A stretch of 64,000 nucleotides of DNA from Osmia lignaria lignaria (GCF_051020975.1 NC_135040.1:9665501-9729500), one strand, 5' to 3'; shown: positions 31,601 to 44,690, numbered from the stretch's first letter. Notes: generated by a model from the letters alone, not told the origin. Numbers and translations: made by a program.

Positions 31601-34600
31601 CAGAGTGGCTCAGGATGAGGGGTATAATCGGGCTAGAAATGATACTACATGTAAGTTAAAAATGTAGAACTAAGTTTCTTCATAGAGGAAGATTAAAATC
31701 CTTAACACGATGTTTAAAATTATGTAAAATATACAAGTAGCATTAGGGTTGGGCTCGAGTCAAATTTTCATCCGTAATATTATTTTAGTGGACATTGTAT
31801 TTAATTTTGATTCTGCTAAAAATAACAAGGCGTACTATATTTTTGATACAATCTGCCAAAAATACATTAAGATTTATGAATAAAATATCTCGTCCATCGG
31901 TTGTACCAGCCATCCTGGGTCATCCCTTATATATATATACCCCGAAGGACCTGTTGGCAACGTGCCAATCCCAAATGTATCTTCTCGTCGTCTTCATCGC
32001 AATGTCCACGCTCTATGGTGCAGAAACGAGAAATGCCTTGGGCTGTGCACCGTTCGCGAGGGCGCATCTCATTGATCCGTTTAAATCGCAGCCGTTCCAA
32101 GATGTGTCATGTATGTGTGTCACCGTGAACCTTACCGTGCGTTCTATTCAACCACTCTGCGGGATCTTGAAGAGGTGGTGTACTTTAAAGCGGATGCGTC
32201 ATGGAACGTCATTAACGGGACGACGAAGGTAGAACTTGAACCTTTCAAATGATCGAATCGATGAGATAACTATTATCGTGTTCTGTGTTCATTAGCATTC
32301 TTGAAATTAACAGTAGCCTTCGGTGAGGAATGTTCTGATTGAGATCAGTTTATGCAATCATTTTTATCAAAGTTTAGGCTTCAAATTAATTCTATGATAC
32401 TTTTATCTCATCAAATCATGATAAAGTGTTTACGTTTGCTATAATTTGTAGCCATTCATTTTCTCTGAAGAACACTAATGATGGGTTTGTGTAGTCATTT
32501 TTATCAAACCTTAAGCTTGAAATTGATGTGGCATAAGTATTACTTTTTGATACATTTGTGTTATCAAATCGTGTTGGATTCGATAGGTTTCGAAATAGCC
32601 TATTTGATACTCAACAACCTAATATTAGGTTGGGTGCATATACGAAACACTGATTTCTATCGGTGTTTCAAATTGTTGGGAATATTTTAAGTATATTGTT
32701 TTGGCGATTGAATAATGGCACGCTATATGAAGCCTTGTTATTATTTTTACCTTGTATTGAAAGGTTTTTGCTCCAAAGTTTCTTTATGAGTTTTTAGATT
32801 GATATGCATCGATCTAATACTTTAGAATTATCCCTCAATATCGTTTTCTATTGATCTTCGAACAGGATTGACCGTTTCGAAGAAACCATCAATATCAAGA
32901 GCTATCTGACGTTTTCACCGTCGATGAGTTCTAGCAGAGATTTCTGAAGGCCATTGCAGCATAAACGTCGCGAATCTAGGTTGTACACCTGTTACTCGTC
33001 GAAAGTATTCAGCAACGACGTTGATTTAAAAATATTAGCGCAACTTTCAACTAGTTATATGCTTTTTAGTTATAGAACGTGGTATTACACGGCGATAGCG
33101 CGTGGAAATTTCACTCGTCGCGTTCTATTATCTCTAGTTCTTCTATAGTTTTCAGCTCTACCAGCCCGAAACATAGTTAATTTATTGAAACAACGTTTAG
33201 CATTACAGAAATCATACGCTTGAACGAATTAACGAAGAGTTTCACAAATTTTTCTTAATCGAACTAACTTTTTATTAAACATTTCTTTAAATATTTGGTA
33301 ATACTGCAGCAATATTATTTATTTCTTATGATTTTGATTCGTTATGAACTATTGAATAATACTTCGAAAGCAAAAGCATGACAAACGAAAATGAAGTAGA
33401 AAAATACTCTATTATAAAAACTTGTATTTTCCTGGTTACATGACAACGAACTGGCGCGTTATTATCGGACGGCAATAAATTTACGTAATTCCGTACACTG
33501 GCTGTCATGCTTGCGATATGTTGCCTTTACGTCGATAAATTTCACGTTTCTTTCAACGTTGAATAATACTCCACCCGTGTAATATCATTCTCCATTTCGC
33601 GCGAAAGTTTTCGCGGTGCAACGGTGACGTATCTATAACAAACGTTCGCAGTTTCTAAGTTCTTTTCTAAACTTCGCAAATTTCTTAGATCTTTGGATCC
33701 AAACATTTCAAATGAAACTACGTTTTTTCTTCTGCGCAATATTCATGCGTTAATCTGAATATTTCATTAGCTGCTTTAATGATCTCATCAGAGCAGAAAA
33801 TGAAAAGAAAAAAGGCTAATTGGAAGAAGTTTTTCCTCGTGAGCGTGCGCGCATTCCATGTTGGCGTCTGCGTTTGAATCTCTCACAGTAGATGTAGACA
33901 GTCACGGTAAAGCAGGGAAGAAGTAACGCGAGGAATTAACAAGCCGCGTTGTGAAACCGAACAGTGGGACAAAGATGCATACTACATGGTTGGAACAATG
34001 ATGGACGTAGCCGGTAAATAGATAAGAGAAAGACAGCGAATGAAAGTGATCAGAGACCGAGTGATAAACAGGAGAGGGGATGAAAGTCTTTGGATTTCGT
34101 TTAATCTTCCAAGAGAAACAGGGAGCGACAAGCGCGGTTAGTAGTGCGGTACACGTCGACCAGTGATGTTGTTCTTTCTCGTGCCACGTAAACCGGTATG
34201 TAGCGATGATACATAGCGCCTTGTGTTCGACATATTCCTGTGAATTGTTCGCGAAACTCCAGTGAATTTCTCCGTCGTGATACCGATCTGGAATAAAAAT
34301 TTTGAACGTAAGGTAAGCAATCGGTGCTCCAAATTTCAGAGACTATTTAATATATATAATAATTATAATAAAACTATTATAATAATATATAAATTTCGAT
34401 TCAGTGATCGAAAAACGATATAAAGAATCATATTTCTGTCTTTATCACTCTGAGATGACAAGAATTTAAATTGAATTTTACATTTGAAAAACTGATTTGA
34501 TTATTATAACGTTGAATTGCAATTCTTTCTTGCAACTTCTGACTGTTATCATAGGAAGCACGCGTTTGACCTAGTTTCATACCCTCATTGTTAATTATTC

Positions 34601-36775
34601 GAGTAAATGTGATATAAACTTGAAATTTAAGTTTCGACGCAAAAAGTAAACGATTGAAGGTTTCAAGTTGGAGAGCGGGGCATCTATCGATTGTCGATTC
34701 AGTGATTGTTCATACGGAAAGCGAAAGTTGTAGATTTCAGTGACCTTTCGTTCAGAATGGTTTTACTATGCGTCTACTATCGCTACGCTTCGATACGCTT
34801 ACATCAATGCTTTATCATTTAATTACATTCCATGACTCTTTTTGTTTACACGATGTCATCCGTGTTATTTATATCACAGATAATTTATTGTATAATACAC
34901 TGATCGTGCTTTTTGTGGAAGATCATTAATTATCAATAAAAAAAGAATATACTGATCGAATTGAGTAACCTCCTCCTTTTTCGGAGTTGGTTAAAAATTA
35001 ATATAATATTAACTTCAAATTAGATGGTACAACAGTGAAATTATAACGAGAGCAAAGGATTAAAGCGAGAAGATTTATTATTTTCTTGCTTCTGTTCGGG
35101 TGGCGACAGACAAAAGCCTCGTTATCATAGGAAATGCGCGTAATTCGAAAGACCCACTCTTTTTTATCGAGGTCGGTTAAAATAATTTGATAAGGCAAGT
35201 GTTAATTAGACGACTTTACACGAAATAATTCTTACATTTTTTTTTTTTTATTATTTAACCCGAATAGAACTTTTGTACTCGTCTAAAAGATGAATTATGA
35301 GAGCTTCGTTTCGTATTACAAAGCAAGGTCATATCGGAAAATTACACCGGTGATCCGTAATTATACATTGCTTGGCCGTGTTTACGATCGTCTCCTTTTA
35401 TACAAAGACACATTCATGATTTCTTTACCAAGCGTGCCATCGTTCCTCGGTGTTCAGGCAATTTCACCATTCGCTGCATTCTTTTCATTTCACCAGGGAA
35501 CGACAAAAACTGTGTCGATTAAAAGAGAATAATTATCATCGGTTGAATACTTCCTCCTCCTCCTCTCTTTCCCTACTTTCTCTTCAATCCTCTTTCCCTC
35601 GTTTTTTGCCCTTGCTACGAACAATTTTCTTCCGCATGATTGAGATTAATCAGGCAAACGAATTGTGCAACGTTATCGGTAGATAATGATTTCACCGCAT
35701 GCTTCGACTTAAATACTGATTTAGATAACATTGATCCATCTTGATGAACACCTGATTCGTTTGAAAATTCTAGTAAGTTTTCGGAGATAACGGATTATGC
35801 ATTATCAGTGGTATCATTTTATTAGGCGTACAGTGTCGAACACATCGTCATTTTCCCTGGGGAAGTCTACCATGTACAAATTAATTCGGTGTCTCTAGTA
35901 TTACACTTTCCTAATTACTATTTTAAATTTGAATATTTTCCCACGGTTCTGAGTAATTGACGTGGAAATATGATAATACAAATTATTTCAATACTTGAAA
36001 TTATCATAATTTTAGAAAATAATTCTTCAATTAAGTTTGCCTTCACGGTTCAATTACTTGCACTTTACAACTTTAATTGGACAATGGATATTGGTTATTA
36101 AAATAGGATACTTCGTGAATTATAAACTTGTTCGACTTGTTAATTGAAGAAGAGGAGTAAGCTCGTTATTCAGTTCCAACGTAACAATGTATTTACTGGA
36201 AGATTATTATCTTTCGTTGTATTATCACATTTTAATTGAGTGGAAAATACGTGGCATTAGCATATGTAGCGTGGAAAATAAATGAATATTACCTTGTTTA
36301 TTTTTCTATTATACTGAAATAATATAGTAGAAAAAATAATGTTAATGTTATTCAAAATTATATTAAAAGATAGTGAAACGTATTTGAGCAAAGTGTGAAC
36401 TTAAATTTAAGTTAAAATAATCATGGAGAAACTGGGCCTAGTTGTTCCCTCGTACGTTGACTGTCACAGTAGAAAGATGCATACGTAATCAGACACGTTA
36501 TAATTACAATTATTCTTCATACGATCATTTTACTTCTCAAATTAACCTTTTTACTGGCGACCACGCATAAATAATGTTATTTCAAGCTGACATTGTTATA
36601 AAATTACCTCCAACTTGAATCATTTATCTGTTTCTTTCTTATTAATACTTGAGTAACGATGTTCTGGGGAAAAAGTATAACGAGTTCAATTTTACACCTC
36701 ATCGCATATTCATTAACTGGTAGGCTTATCATCGAGTACGCTTCTAACACAAACATGATGTTCTTTGTGTTTCAG
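28627..36775. other. Long non-coding stretch before the Glut1 short-form exon
   Basis: Eight kilobases, mostly AT-rich, with no gene recognised. If Glut1 uses the distal island this is its first intron. A second possible leader exon, about 33840-34312, ends in AAG|GTAAGC. A mariner-like palindrome sits at 32615-32632. Short open frames throughout have no domain or homology that I can see. Confidence 0.4.
32615..32632. repeat. 18-bp palindrome resembling two abutting mariner ends
   Basis: Perfect palindrome CAACCTAATATTAGGTTG. Its right half continues as ATTAGGTTGGGTGCATATAC, which resembles the TTAGGTTGG tip of mariner elements. It could be a remnant of two elements placed end to end or a chance palindrome. 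There is no transposase frame nearby. Confidence 0.4.
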
Positions 36776-37106
36776 GTTCACGTAGTGTACACGATCGTGT
36801 TGCAGTGAGTCAGAGAACAAGATCGAACGGAGGAAGGACGTGGCTCGTTGAAACTCGTGACACAGCGGAGTGATCGCATCGTGGTGGAAATTCCATCGTT
36901 TCTTTAGTTTTACGCTCGTATCGTTCGCGTGTTACCTTCTCTAACCGTCTGTCACCTGGTCGAGCTTGACCCGATTGTCTCTGCCGGCAGATTGCAGGAA
37001 TATCCCGAGTTGCCGAGTGCTTCTCGCGGCTACGAATCGGGACAAGGGAAACGTCGTGGCGTGTTTAATATCATCGTCGAGCACGATGGCTTGCGAATCG
37101 TTTAAG
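36776..37106 (+). CDS. Glut1: Glut1 exon for the short, canonical isoform (coding 37086-37106)
   Basis: Acceptor GTGTTTCAG ends at 36775 and donor TTTAAG|GTGAGT lies at 37106/37107. The last 21 nt, from ATG 37086, read MACESFK and end in phase 0. Joined to the phase-0 exon at 45838 they give MACESFKGLTLFLSY followed by the first membrane helix. That is the length and style of a normal GLUT1 N-terminus. Joined to the exon at 39120 instead, the ATG would open only a short upstream ORF. The exon is otherwise 5' UTR. Splice sites are seen; the connection is inferred from phase and family length. Confidence 0.6.
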
Positions 37107-39119
37107 GTGAGTCCGATCATTCGAACACGTTTACTGCTTGCCAGTTTACCAGGCGGTAACGTTTAATAGCCAGCTAAATCGTTTCGTAATTGCCGGATAC
37201 GTGTACGCACGATTTTCTCGAGATTACAGCGTTAATTGATCAAGACGAGACGCCTCGATGATCTTCTAATTGTCGTTATTAGGGGATAATATAAGAACGC
37301 TGAACACCGAACGCTTCGAGACTCAATGCACCAGCATCATCGATCCTTCAGATTCATTTTTAATCTATCGAGCGTTAGATGAATAAAAGTTTTGATATAC
37401 GAATTCAAAATTCCTGATTTCTCATCTAACGCTCGTTGGGTCAAATATCATGTGTGTCCATTGGCGCAGGACCGGATTAAGATTTGAAAAATTGAAATTT
37501 ATTCTAAATAAAATTAAATGAAGGGGTGCACCCCTTAGACCTTCCCTTAATTCGGCGCTGCCCTTAAGCATTAGACACTGGAGGAACTGCTAGACAAAAA
37601 TCCTAGTTACGTCAATACGATGAATTAGACAGAATGATTCTCGATAATTGATCAACTTAACATCGTTAAGGAATCTGAATTTCAAATATTCACAGCATCG
37701 GATCGCGATCACGAAGGACTCGTTTGGCAAACATTGTTATTTCAGATGCGGTGCCTGGTGGTGTCCAACCCGAGATTCGAGTTTACTTAATGAGAGCAAA
37801 CGATATTAATAACGCTCGTTACCGTGCGACTTTAATCGTCGATGCATGCAGGAACCTCGGTTAATTACTGCGTCAGGATCATGCAGCAATTTGACCCTTT
37901 CGATTTCGTGAACATCGATATACATACGTTTGTAACGTAGCTCTAGATCTATTTCGTGAGAATTTTGGAAATTTTTTATCATTTTTGTATAGAAATGCAG
38001 CAAAAGGCTAGGGGCGGTTCTGTAGAAATACATAGAGGGGTCTTAGCGAAAAGAAAGTTGGCAAAAAGTGGAAATACAAAATTTCTATAATATATGATAT
38101 CCCATAAAATCCATAGAAAATTTCTTTAGTAACATATGAAAATGTTGAAAATAAATTTTGCCTACTTTTGATACGACCCCTACGTACTTTGAAACGACCC
38201 CATTGTGCGGCGTCACGAGCAGAATCGTTCCGCTATGGTATCACTGGAAAGTAACAATTACCACGATTAAATTACCATTTTCACGGTAACAGTCGTCTGT
38301 CAGTGTTTAAAAGGAAGTTGCATGTGTTCGCGAGTGGCGAACCGTGTGCAACTTTTCGTGAATTAATCAGCGTGCCTCGGCGTGCTGGCTGCTGTCAGAC
38401 TCTCTCGGCGAATTGACACGAGAATCGTTCTGATTAATTCGCAATGAACAATTAGCGATTCTTGTACGGTCCGACTGCACGTCAAGTCGAATCGCCAGAG
38501 AAACACGATCAGACATTATCCTCCTACACGTTCATCGTTGCTTTTCCAACCTCGTGCCAGACGTTTCATTCGTTTCATCTGTTCCTTTGTCGTTACATGA
38601 TTTCGGATCCGCTTGCCTAGGCGGCTTAATGACGTTTTATACTCGACACGCACTCGTTTCGTCACGCTTAACACAGCGTGTCATATACGCACACACAAAG
38701 GCAACAACAACAACAACAACAATAACAACAGTAATAAAATTTCCACGATATATTGCATAACAACACGTATACAATTACTGTGATCACTGCCTAACGATTG
38801 CCTACATTGAGAACACGCTGAAAGTGCAACTTATAGTACGACGCTTCTGCTATTATTTAGAGAAACGCAAAACGAACAAAACGAAACGAAACGAAAATAT
38901 AAAATTAAAAAAAAAAAAAAAAAATAATAAAGAAAGGAAAGGAAAAACAAAAAGAAATTTTCTCGTTGCTCGTTGCTCTTAGTATACCTCGGGAAAGCAG
39001 CATCGGGCGGTGTTTAGCCAGCACGGCCGAGGAAGACGTTGAGAAGCGGACGAATGAGGCTGCTGCTGATGATGATGATGTTGTATAAATTCTGTCTGTG
39101 TCTGTGTCCTGGCGTGCAG
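37107..39119 (+). other. Glut1 intron with a palindrome
   Basis: AT-rich intron sequence. It contains a perfect 16-bp palindrome AAGGGGTGCACCCCTT at 37521-37536, flanked by GGCGCAGGACCGGATTAAG on the left and CCTTAATTCGGCGCTGCCC on the right, possibly a worn transposon. A short CAA-type repeat lies near 38700-38740. No other exon is recognised. Confidence 0.4.
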
Positions 39120-39316
39120 CTCAAACGATGGCCGATTCACGCGGCTTCAAGCCAATAAACCAGTTGTGGCAGAGCGCGGCAGTGTCGACGGACCCGGATT
39201 CGGAGTGTCTCTACGAAGAAATCTCGGGACTTTCGGGGTCCCAGGATACGGAGCCAGGGCCGGCTGGTGCCGCCGTCGGGGAGGAGGAGGAGGAGGAGGA
39301 GGAGGAGGAAGAAGAG

Positions 39317-39351
<35 letters not shown>

Positions 39352-39885
39352 GGAGGAGGAAGAACGAGGAGCGAGACGACTCGATTTCGGTGCACAGGTC
39401 GGCGGTAGCAGCTGGTGGAGACATCACAATAAAGGGGGAAGCGAGAGGAACGTCGGTAACGCGGCGGGTACTGGGAGCGGACGTAAGAGTAGCAAAAGTG
39501 TCGGGACTAGCGCGGGATCGCGCACCAGGTCGGCCGATCGGCCATCGAGCGGACGTCGTAACATCATCAGGGTGGAGGAGGAGCAGTATGCCTCACGAAG
39601 AAGTTACGTGGAGTCCGGTACAGGCGCCATACTGCCGCCTCCTGCTACCGGCCACAAGCTGACCAGGGGGCGTGCAACCAACACCGTCGCCCGCTATTTA
39701 CATTCCGCCTCCACCAACACCGGTCACTACCATCATCATCATCACGGGTTGCACGGACAGTATCCGGCCGGAAGTACCGGCAGGCATCACCAGCATCATC
39801 ACCCAAGCCGCGGCTCGTTCAGTAATGAGACGCAGGAAGAGATACAGGAGGACGATGAAGCCACTCTACGGGAGTTGCTTGTAAG
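39120..39885 (+). CDS. Glut1: Candidate long-isoform N-terminal exon of Glut1 (coding from 39128)
   Basis: Acceptor GGCGTGCAG ends at 39119 and donor GTAAG|GTACGT lies at 39885/39886. From ATG 39128 it encodes 252 residues plus two bases: MADSRGFKPINQLWQSA, then YEEISGLSGSQDTE, a run of 28 Glu (39281-39364), a Ser/Gly/Arg-rich part, two His-rich patches (near 39730-39750 and 39784-39802) and an acidic end ETQEEIQEDDEATLRELLV. No domain is recognised and it is probably disordered. Phase 2 matches the exon at 44691, yielding LRELLVSLQKQVSVMSMN, a smooth entry into the coiled coil. That this exon belongs to Glut1 rests on phase, order and strand. Confidence 0.6.
39281..39364 (+). repeat. GAG/GAA codon repeat encoding 28 glutamates
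   Basis: Twenty-eight consecutive GAG or GAA codons in the long-isoform exon. The mix of codons shows that it is old enough to have taken substitutions. It probably varies in length between individuals. Confidence 0.9.
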
Positions 39886-42768
39886 GTACGTTTCATCGAC
39901 GTACCCTCCATTTCAATTTTTTTACACCTATGGAATTTTTTTAATTATATCGTTTCTCTGTTGAGAACACCTCCACGCGAATTTTTGTTCCTTTTTTTCT
40001 ATTACGATAAACGAGCTTTCACGCGGTCAGAGTTTGGATTACGAGCGACGTTATTCCCTTTTACCATCGAACCAGGGGAGAGTTTTTACTTTCTTATTGC
40101 TAGAAATAACACACACACAGATATAACAATTGATTTGCCGATGAACGTTATCGTGTCGGGCGTCGCCACCGACGTCTATGAGAATTATCTGGATTGTTTG
40201 GATGTGATCGATTGATCTCTTTTTCGTTACGCAAATTCGTGTGCTTTCTGTAGATTCGGTGAAAGTAACTTCATTTCACGATGCAAAGAAAGAAAAAAAA
40301 GACACGTTCAACGGTTCAACGTTCGTTGTTCGCGAATCTTTCGAATCTCGGCGAATGCTGCGAGCGACGAATGTCTTCGAATATTTTCTTTTCTTTTTTT
40401 TTTTTTTATAATGTCTGATTTCGTAATAACAAATAGCCTAGCGCCTATCTTTCATTAGGATAATCCAGTATTCATAATATTTTCGTAGTGATCTATTTTT
40501 TCTAGATTCTTTTGCATAGAATTGATCATGTAAATCTGTTCTTACCTCTTCTTCTCGATTCAGCAATCTTTAATCGTAGCCGTTCATTTTAGCTGATCCG
40601 ACGTAGTTATCGAACATCAAGATCGTTCGAATTTGATTATCCTTTACTTTTTGTTGTTTTACAAAGTCTTTTCGAAGCAACTTAGCTTTAGTGCTAACGG
40701 CAGTTCAGTAGAACAGCGTTGTATAAGCTCTTAAAGGCTTGCATACCAATTAAGAGAACACTTCTCGCTCTCTATTATTCGCCCTGAAGTACCCGAATCG
40801 ATAGCACTTACTTATCGATCATAAAACTCTCTTGTAGACAAGAATTACTACTATCCAACGAACCTTTTCCACAAACATTGTTCATTTGTATGTCCGGCAG
40901 TGTTGCTGATGTTTCTCTAAACGCATCCAGGTAATTCCCGGCCTAAGTGGCGGCTGCCCCGTTCACTCGATTAATGACTAAATAACGATTCCACGAAGAG
41001 AGAGAGAGAGAGAAAAAATATAAAACACACGATGATAAGAGAAAAATATCAAATGAAAAAGAACAGACGTTTTCCCTGCTTATCATATTTTATATAGACT
41101 CTTTATGTATCAGAGAATGCAATGCAAGGCTTTGTGCCGTGCCATTTATCATTTATACATAAATCACACTCGCTCTAGTCCTATTCTTGTACATACTACA
41201 CACCCTTGGTCATAAACAATTAACGTCGAGACACCCGGGATACGTTTCTTACGATTTCTTTTACATGAGATTCGATTATTTTGGCTGCGGCGCTCGCAGG
41301 CTTACCACTGATTGCTCATTCCATTCGATGTCATGTTGTCACTTTTCTCGAAGTCAGGTACACAAATAAGTGCGCAAACAATAGCCAAACGATAACCGAG
41401 AATATCGAAACGGGACGATAGAATAATTAACCGGTTTAATCGTTTTTTGCACTAGTAATACCTCGGCACGGTGTATGACCATTTCACTGATCTTTGTCTC
41501 TATGTACGCAAGCTGTGTCAAGCACCGTCATGGAATTTTATTTGTATCATGGTTAAAAGAACAGAGTTTCAGGGATATTTGAGAAAAAGGGTCAAGTACT
41601 AGCGTTGGGGTCGAGTAGAATCGAAAATTCTAACATGGCTGACCACGTTAGAATCTCCTGTATTCTTATAAGTAACACTTGAACGGCGGACCATGGAGAG
41701 AGCCCTAATTTTAAAATCGAACTCCAAGTTCATTACATAATTAATTTGAAAAGTTGCATGAAACAGTAGTATATATCAAGAATATTTCGTACAATTGATT
41801 AATATTCATATAATTGAGATTCTACTATACCTATTACACGTATTATTATATTTTATTTCCCGGTAAACAAATACAATTGTTTCCTAATCCAACCTAACTG
41901 TTCCGATACACTCGTCGTTACTTCGATGTGCCATCCTTGTGACTTATTTGTGTGCGTGTCTCTGTTACTATTATCACTCATGATATCATGCTGATTTTTG
42001 TGAATTATTTTGCCGATCGATCGTCGTTTCGTATTGAAAGTGATGGGCCCATTCAAATTGCAAGCTCGCTTGTGGACGCGGGCGACTAGGCAGGGGTGAG
42101 TAAGCTGGCGGCGCGTCGCATGGCGATGCGTACGCGCGCGAGAGAAAGATTTAAAACAAAAACAAAAAAAAAAAAAGAATGAAAATTTAAAGAAAAAAAA
42201 AAAAAGAAAGAAAAGAAGATACGAGTCTTTACACGTGACGAACCCGTCCTTCTCTTTTTTATTTTCTTATTAGATAAAAATTGGACGTCACGTGACTAAT
42301 TCGAGCGACTATACCATTTGTATGACATGTATTTGACTGAACCACGACTGTGTTTCCAAACTAGGTAAAGTTTTACAGAGTGAGTGAGATAAGAGGCAGG
42401 GGCGGGCGTCGTCGGCCTTTAAACCCCCCGCCACACGTTACCCCTCCACCTTTGGTTGTGGACCTACTTGACAACAAGCTGTGCAATCGTTCAGAGTCAA
42501 TTGATTGGATTTGGTGGATAATCCAACGTACGTACATATGTCGTGAACAAAGCAAAGAACAAATAGATCTGTGAGAATAAGACGAAATACTGAATCAAGA
42601 GGAGTGAGTGGGGAGGCATAGAGGCTACTGTAGTTTCGGAACACAGCCATGGTCTCCCTACCTCCCAGGTACATGGCAACATCATCACTGCTCTTTCTTT
42701 CTCTATCTTTCTCTGTCTGTCAAATTTACTTATCTATTTATTATTATTATTCCTTATTTTATTCCATC

Positions 42769-43289
42769 TACACTGGTGTTCTAAAGTGTTGCACGATTGT
42801 TACAAAATACATTGAACGATGCAGGGAGTGCAAAAATTAAAGGATCTTCAATATTTATTGGTTTTGTGAGCTTTTCAATAATTTGCTATTTGTTCTTTTA
42901 CTGTGCAATGATAATTTTCGATAAATGGGAATTTGCGAATTGACCTCCCATTCTAGTGTGGGGGTTTAAAAGGGCAAAAGTAAGTGTAGGGCAAAGTGGA
43001 GTGGTTTGGACCAGTTGGTGTACTTCCATTTTTCTTATGTACATATATCCTTTTTTTACAAATATATTTTCTTTTGCAGGAATATTCCTCAAAACAGATG
43101 TCTGTTTAATCAACTATCGTAGTGTATATTTCTTTTAACCCCTTATTTGACAGTTTCTTTTGTTCCACTATTTGTCACCCCTCATGACTAGTGCCTTGTT
43201 CTAATTTTAAGTTACACGTACCATCATTTGAAATTTGAAGAAATTCCACTAAATTAATGATGCGTGTAATATTTTGGAACACCAGTGTA
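42769..43289. mobile_element. MITE with TACACTGGTGTTC ends
   Basis: The left tip is TACACTGGTGTTCTAAAGTG and the right tip in reverse complement is TACACTGGTGTTCCAAAATA. Both begin with TA and agree over about 25 bases with few differences. Length is about 521 bp, with no transposase frame. TA plus CACTG tips suit a Tc1/mariner non-autonomous element. It is inside a Glut1 intron. Confidence 0.75.
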
Positions 43290-44279
43290 CTTTAATCCTA
43301 GTGTACCTCCTGATTCTCCTCTTATATTTCTTTCTTGTACTTTCTTTCTCGATCACCCTGTCTATCATACCAATCTCTGTCTCTTCTACTACGGGTCATG
43401 TGTTCATTCATTTCTCACTGTTCACCTGTCACTCGACTTGCCTTGCGTCAATTATTCTCTATTTTCACTTCTGTAATATATTTCTTGTATCTTGTTTCGT
43501 TTCAAGCCTTTCCTTCTATCCTATATCACCCTATTTTCTGTTCTGCTTTTGGCTGTGCACATCGATCGACAAGTTTGCCAAATCTCCTTCAGGTCGAGAG
43601 ATCGTTCATCATAATCTACTAATGCATAATTTTTATATTTCCAATCACGTCTACATTGCAACGTTTTCGAATTGAACGAGCATCGGATGTCATTCAAAGT
43701 TTTTCTTCGATTCACACTCTTGCACAATTCCCGCATCGTGCGTACCGTAGAATATCACGCTTCGCGTGTGCCGAAGCTGTAATCGCGTTATCACTGGGAA
43801 AACGATCGTGATTCGAAAACCGAACCGAGAATCCAAAGAAACCGATATTCGATCGATAGTTGGAAAGTATCCGCGATTAAACGTGGGTTGGGAGAGGGTT
43901 ACTTACAACTGTGTTCGAAACCGGGGACTATAGTTTTCCATTTCTCACCTTCACAAACTTCCATCTAATGTGCACAGCTCTAACAATTTATGTATATATA
44001 TTTAAACATATATATATATATCTACATCACAGTAGTGTTTCTCACCCTGGACACTCACTTACACACAATTTAGACGTGCTTTTAGTGGCGTTTGTACGTT
44101 GTGCTATTTTTCAATTCAATATATCTCTATATTCCTATTACATAGACAGAATATAATATATATATGTATACATATATAATACATATCTATATGTGTCTGT
44201 ATATATCTGTTTAAACGCTATACTCGTATACCCAACTTCTCCTTAGCTGCCGAGCTCCCGTTAGCTCGCTGAAATTTGA

Positions 44280-44414
44280 AAAAAAAAAAAAAAAAAAAAA
44301 AAAAAATAGAAGGTATAGTCGTCGCGGAAATATTATAAATCTGAGCGATTTTTTGAATTTTTCTAATACGTATAGCGCACTCAACGCTATACATATTTCT
44401 GCGACGACTATACC
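44280..44414. repeat. Long A run followed by a nested inverted repeat
   Basis: A run of about 27 A precedes a hairpin. Outer arms are GGTATAGTCGTCGCGGAAAT at 44312 and, in reverse complement from 44414, GGTATAGTCGTCGCAGAAAT. Inside lies a second perfect hairpin, GTATAGCG-CACTCAA-CGCTATAC. The total hairpin is 103 bp. It could be a tiny transposon derivative or a structured RNA; there is no TA at the outermost bases. Confidence 0.65.
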
Positions 44415-44690
44415 ATATTATCACATTTGTAGAATAATAACTTTTTTTTCTCTTTATTTTATCACGTAAAGTGTATCTAATTCATAATATTAAAAAAGAG
44501 CTTAAGCTAAACGAAGGCTCGGCAGTTAAGTTTTTCCGGGGCGGAGGTAGTTGGACACTTCTGTTTAGGGGACTAGGCATAAATAGAGATAGCCTTGATC
44601 GTCTAGTGTTGTTCAATGTGCTCGACAATGTCGATTTGTTTTCCCGGGCGAGCCAGCGAGATTCACGTGAGGGTATGTGTGTGTGGGCAG

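Larger units (their letters stand above)
39886..44690 (+). other. Large Glut1 intron with repeats and possible internal promoters
   Basis: About 4.8 kb between the acidic exon and the coiled-coil exon. It holds a 521-bp MITE (42769-43289), a nested hairpin (44312-44414) preceded by a long A run, and CpG-richer patches at about 42050-42140 (with GGGGTGAGTAAG, a donor-like site near 42095) and 42370-42480. These patches could be first exons for forms starting at ATG 44713. I see no further protein-coding exon. Confidence 0.4.

Noticed and set aside
31599..31925. Possible MITE with CAGAGTGGCTCAGGATGAGG near one end and a GGCTGG-type end at the other
   Set aside because: The two ends share only a short CAGGATG core and cannot be aligned as inverted repeats.
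39137..39427. Leu/Phe-rich minus-strand frames opposite the poly-Glu exon
   Set aside because: Pure shadow of the GAG/GAA repeat; no independent evidence.
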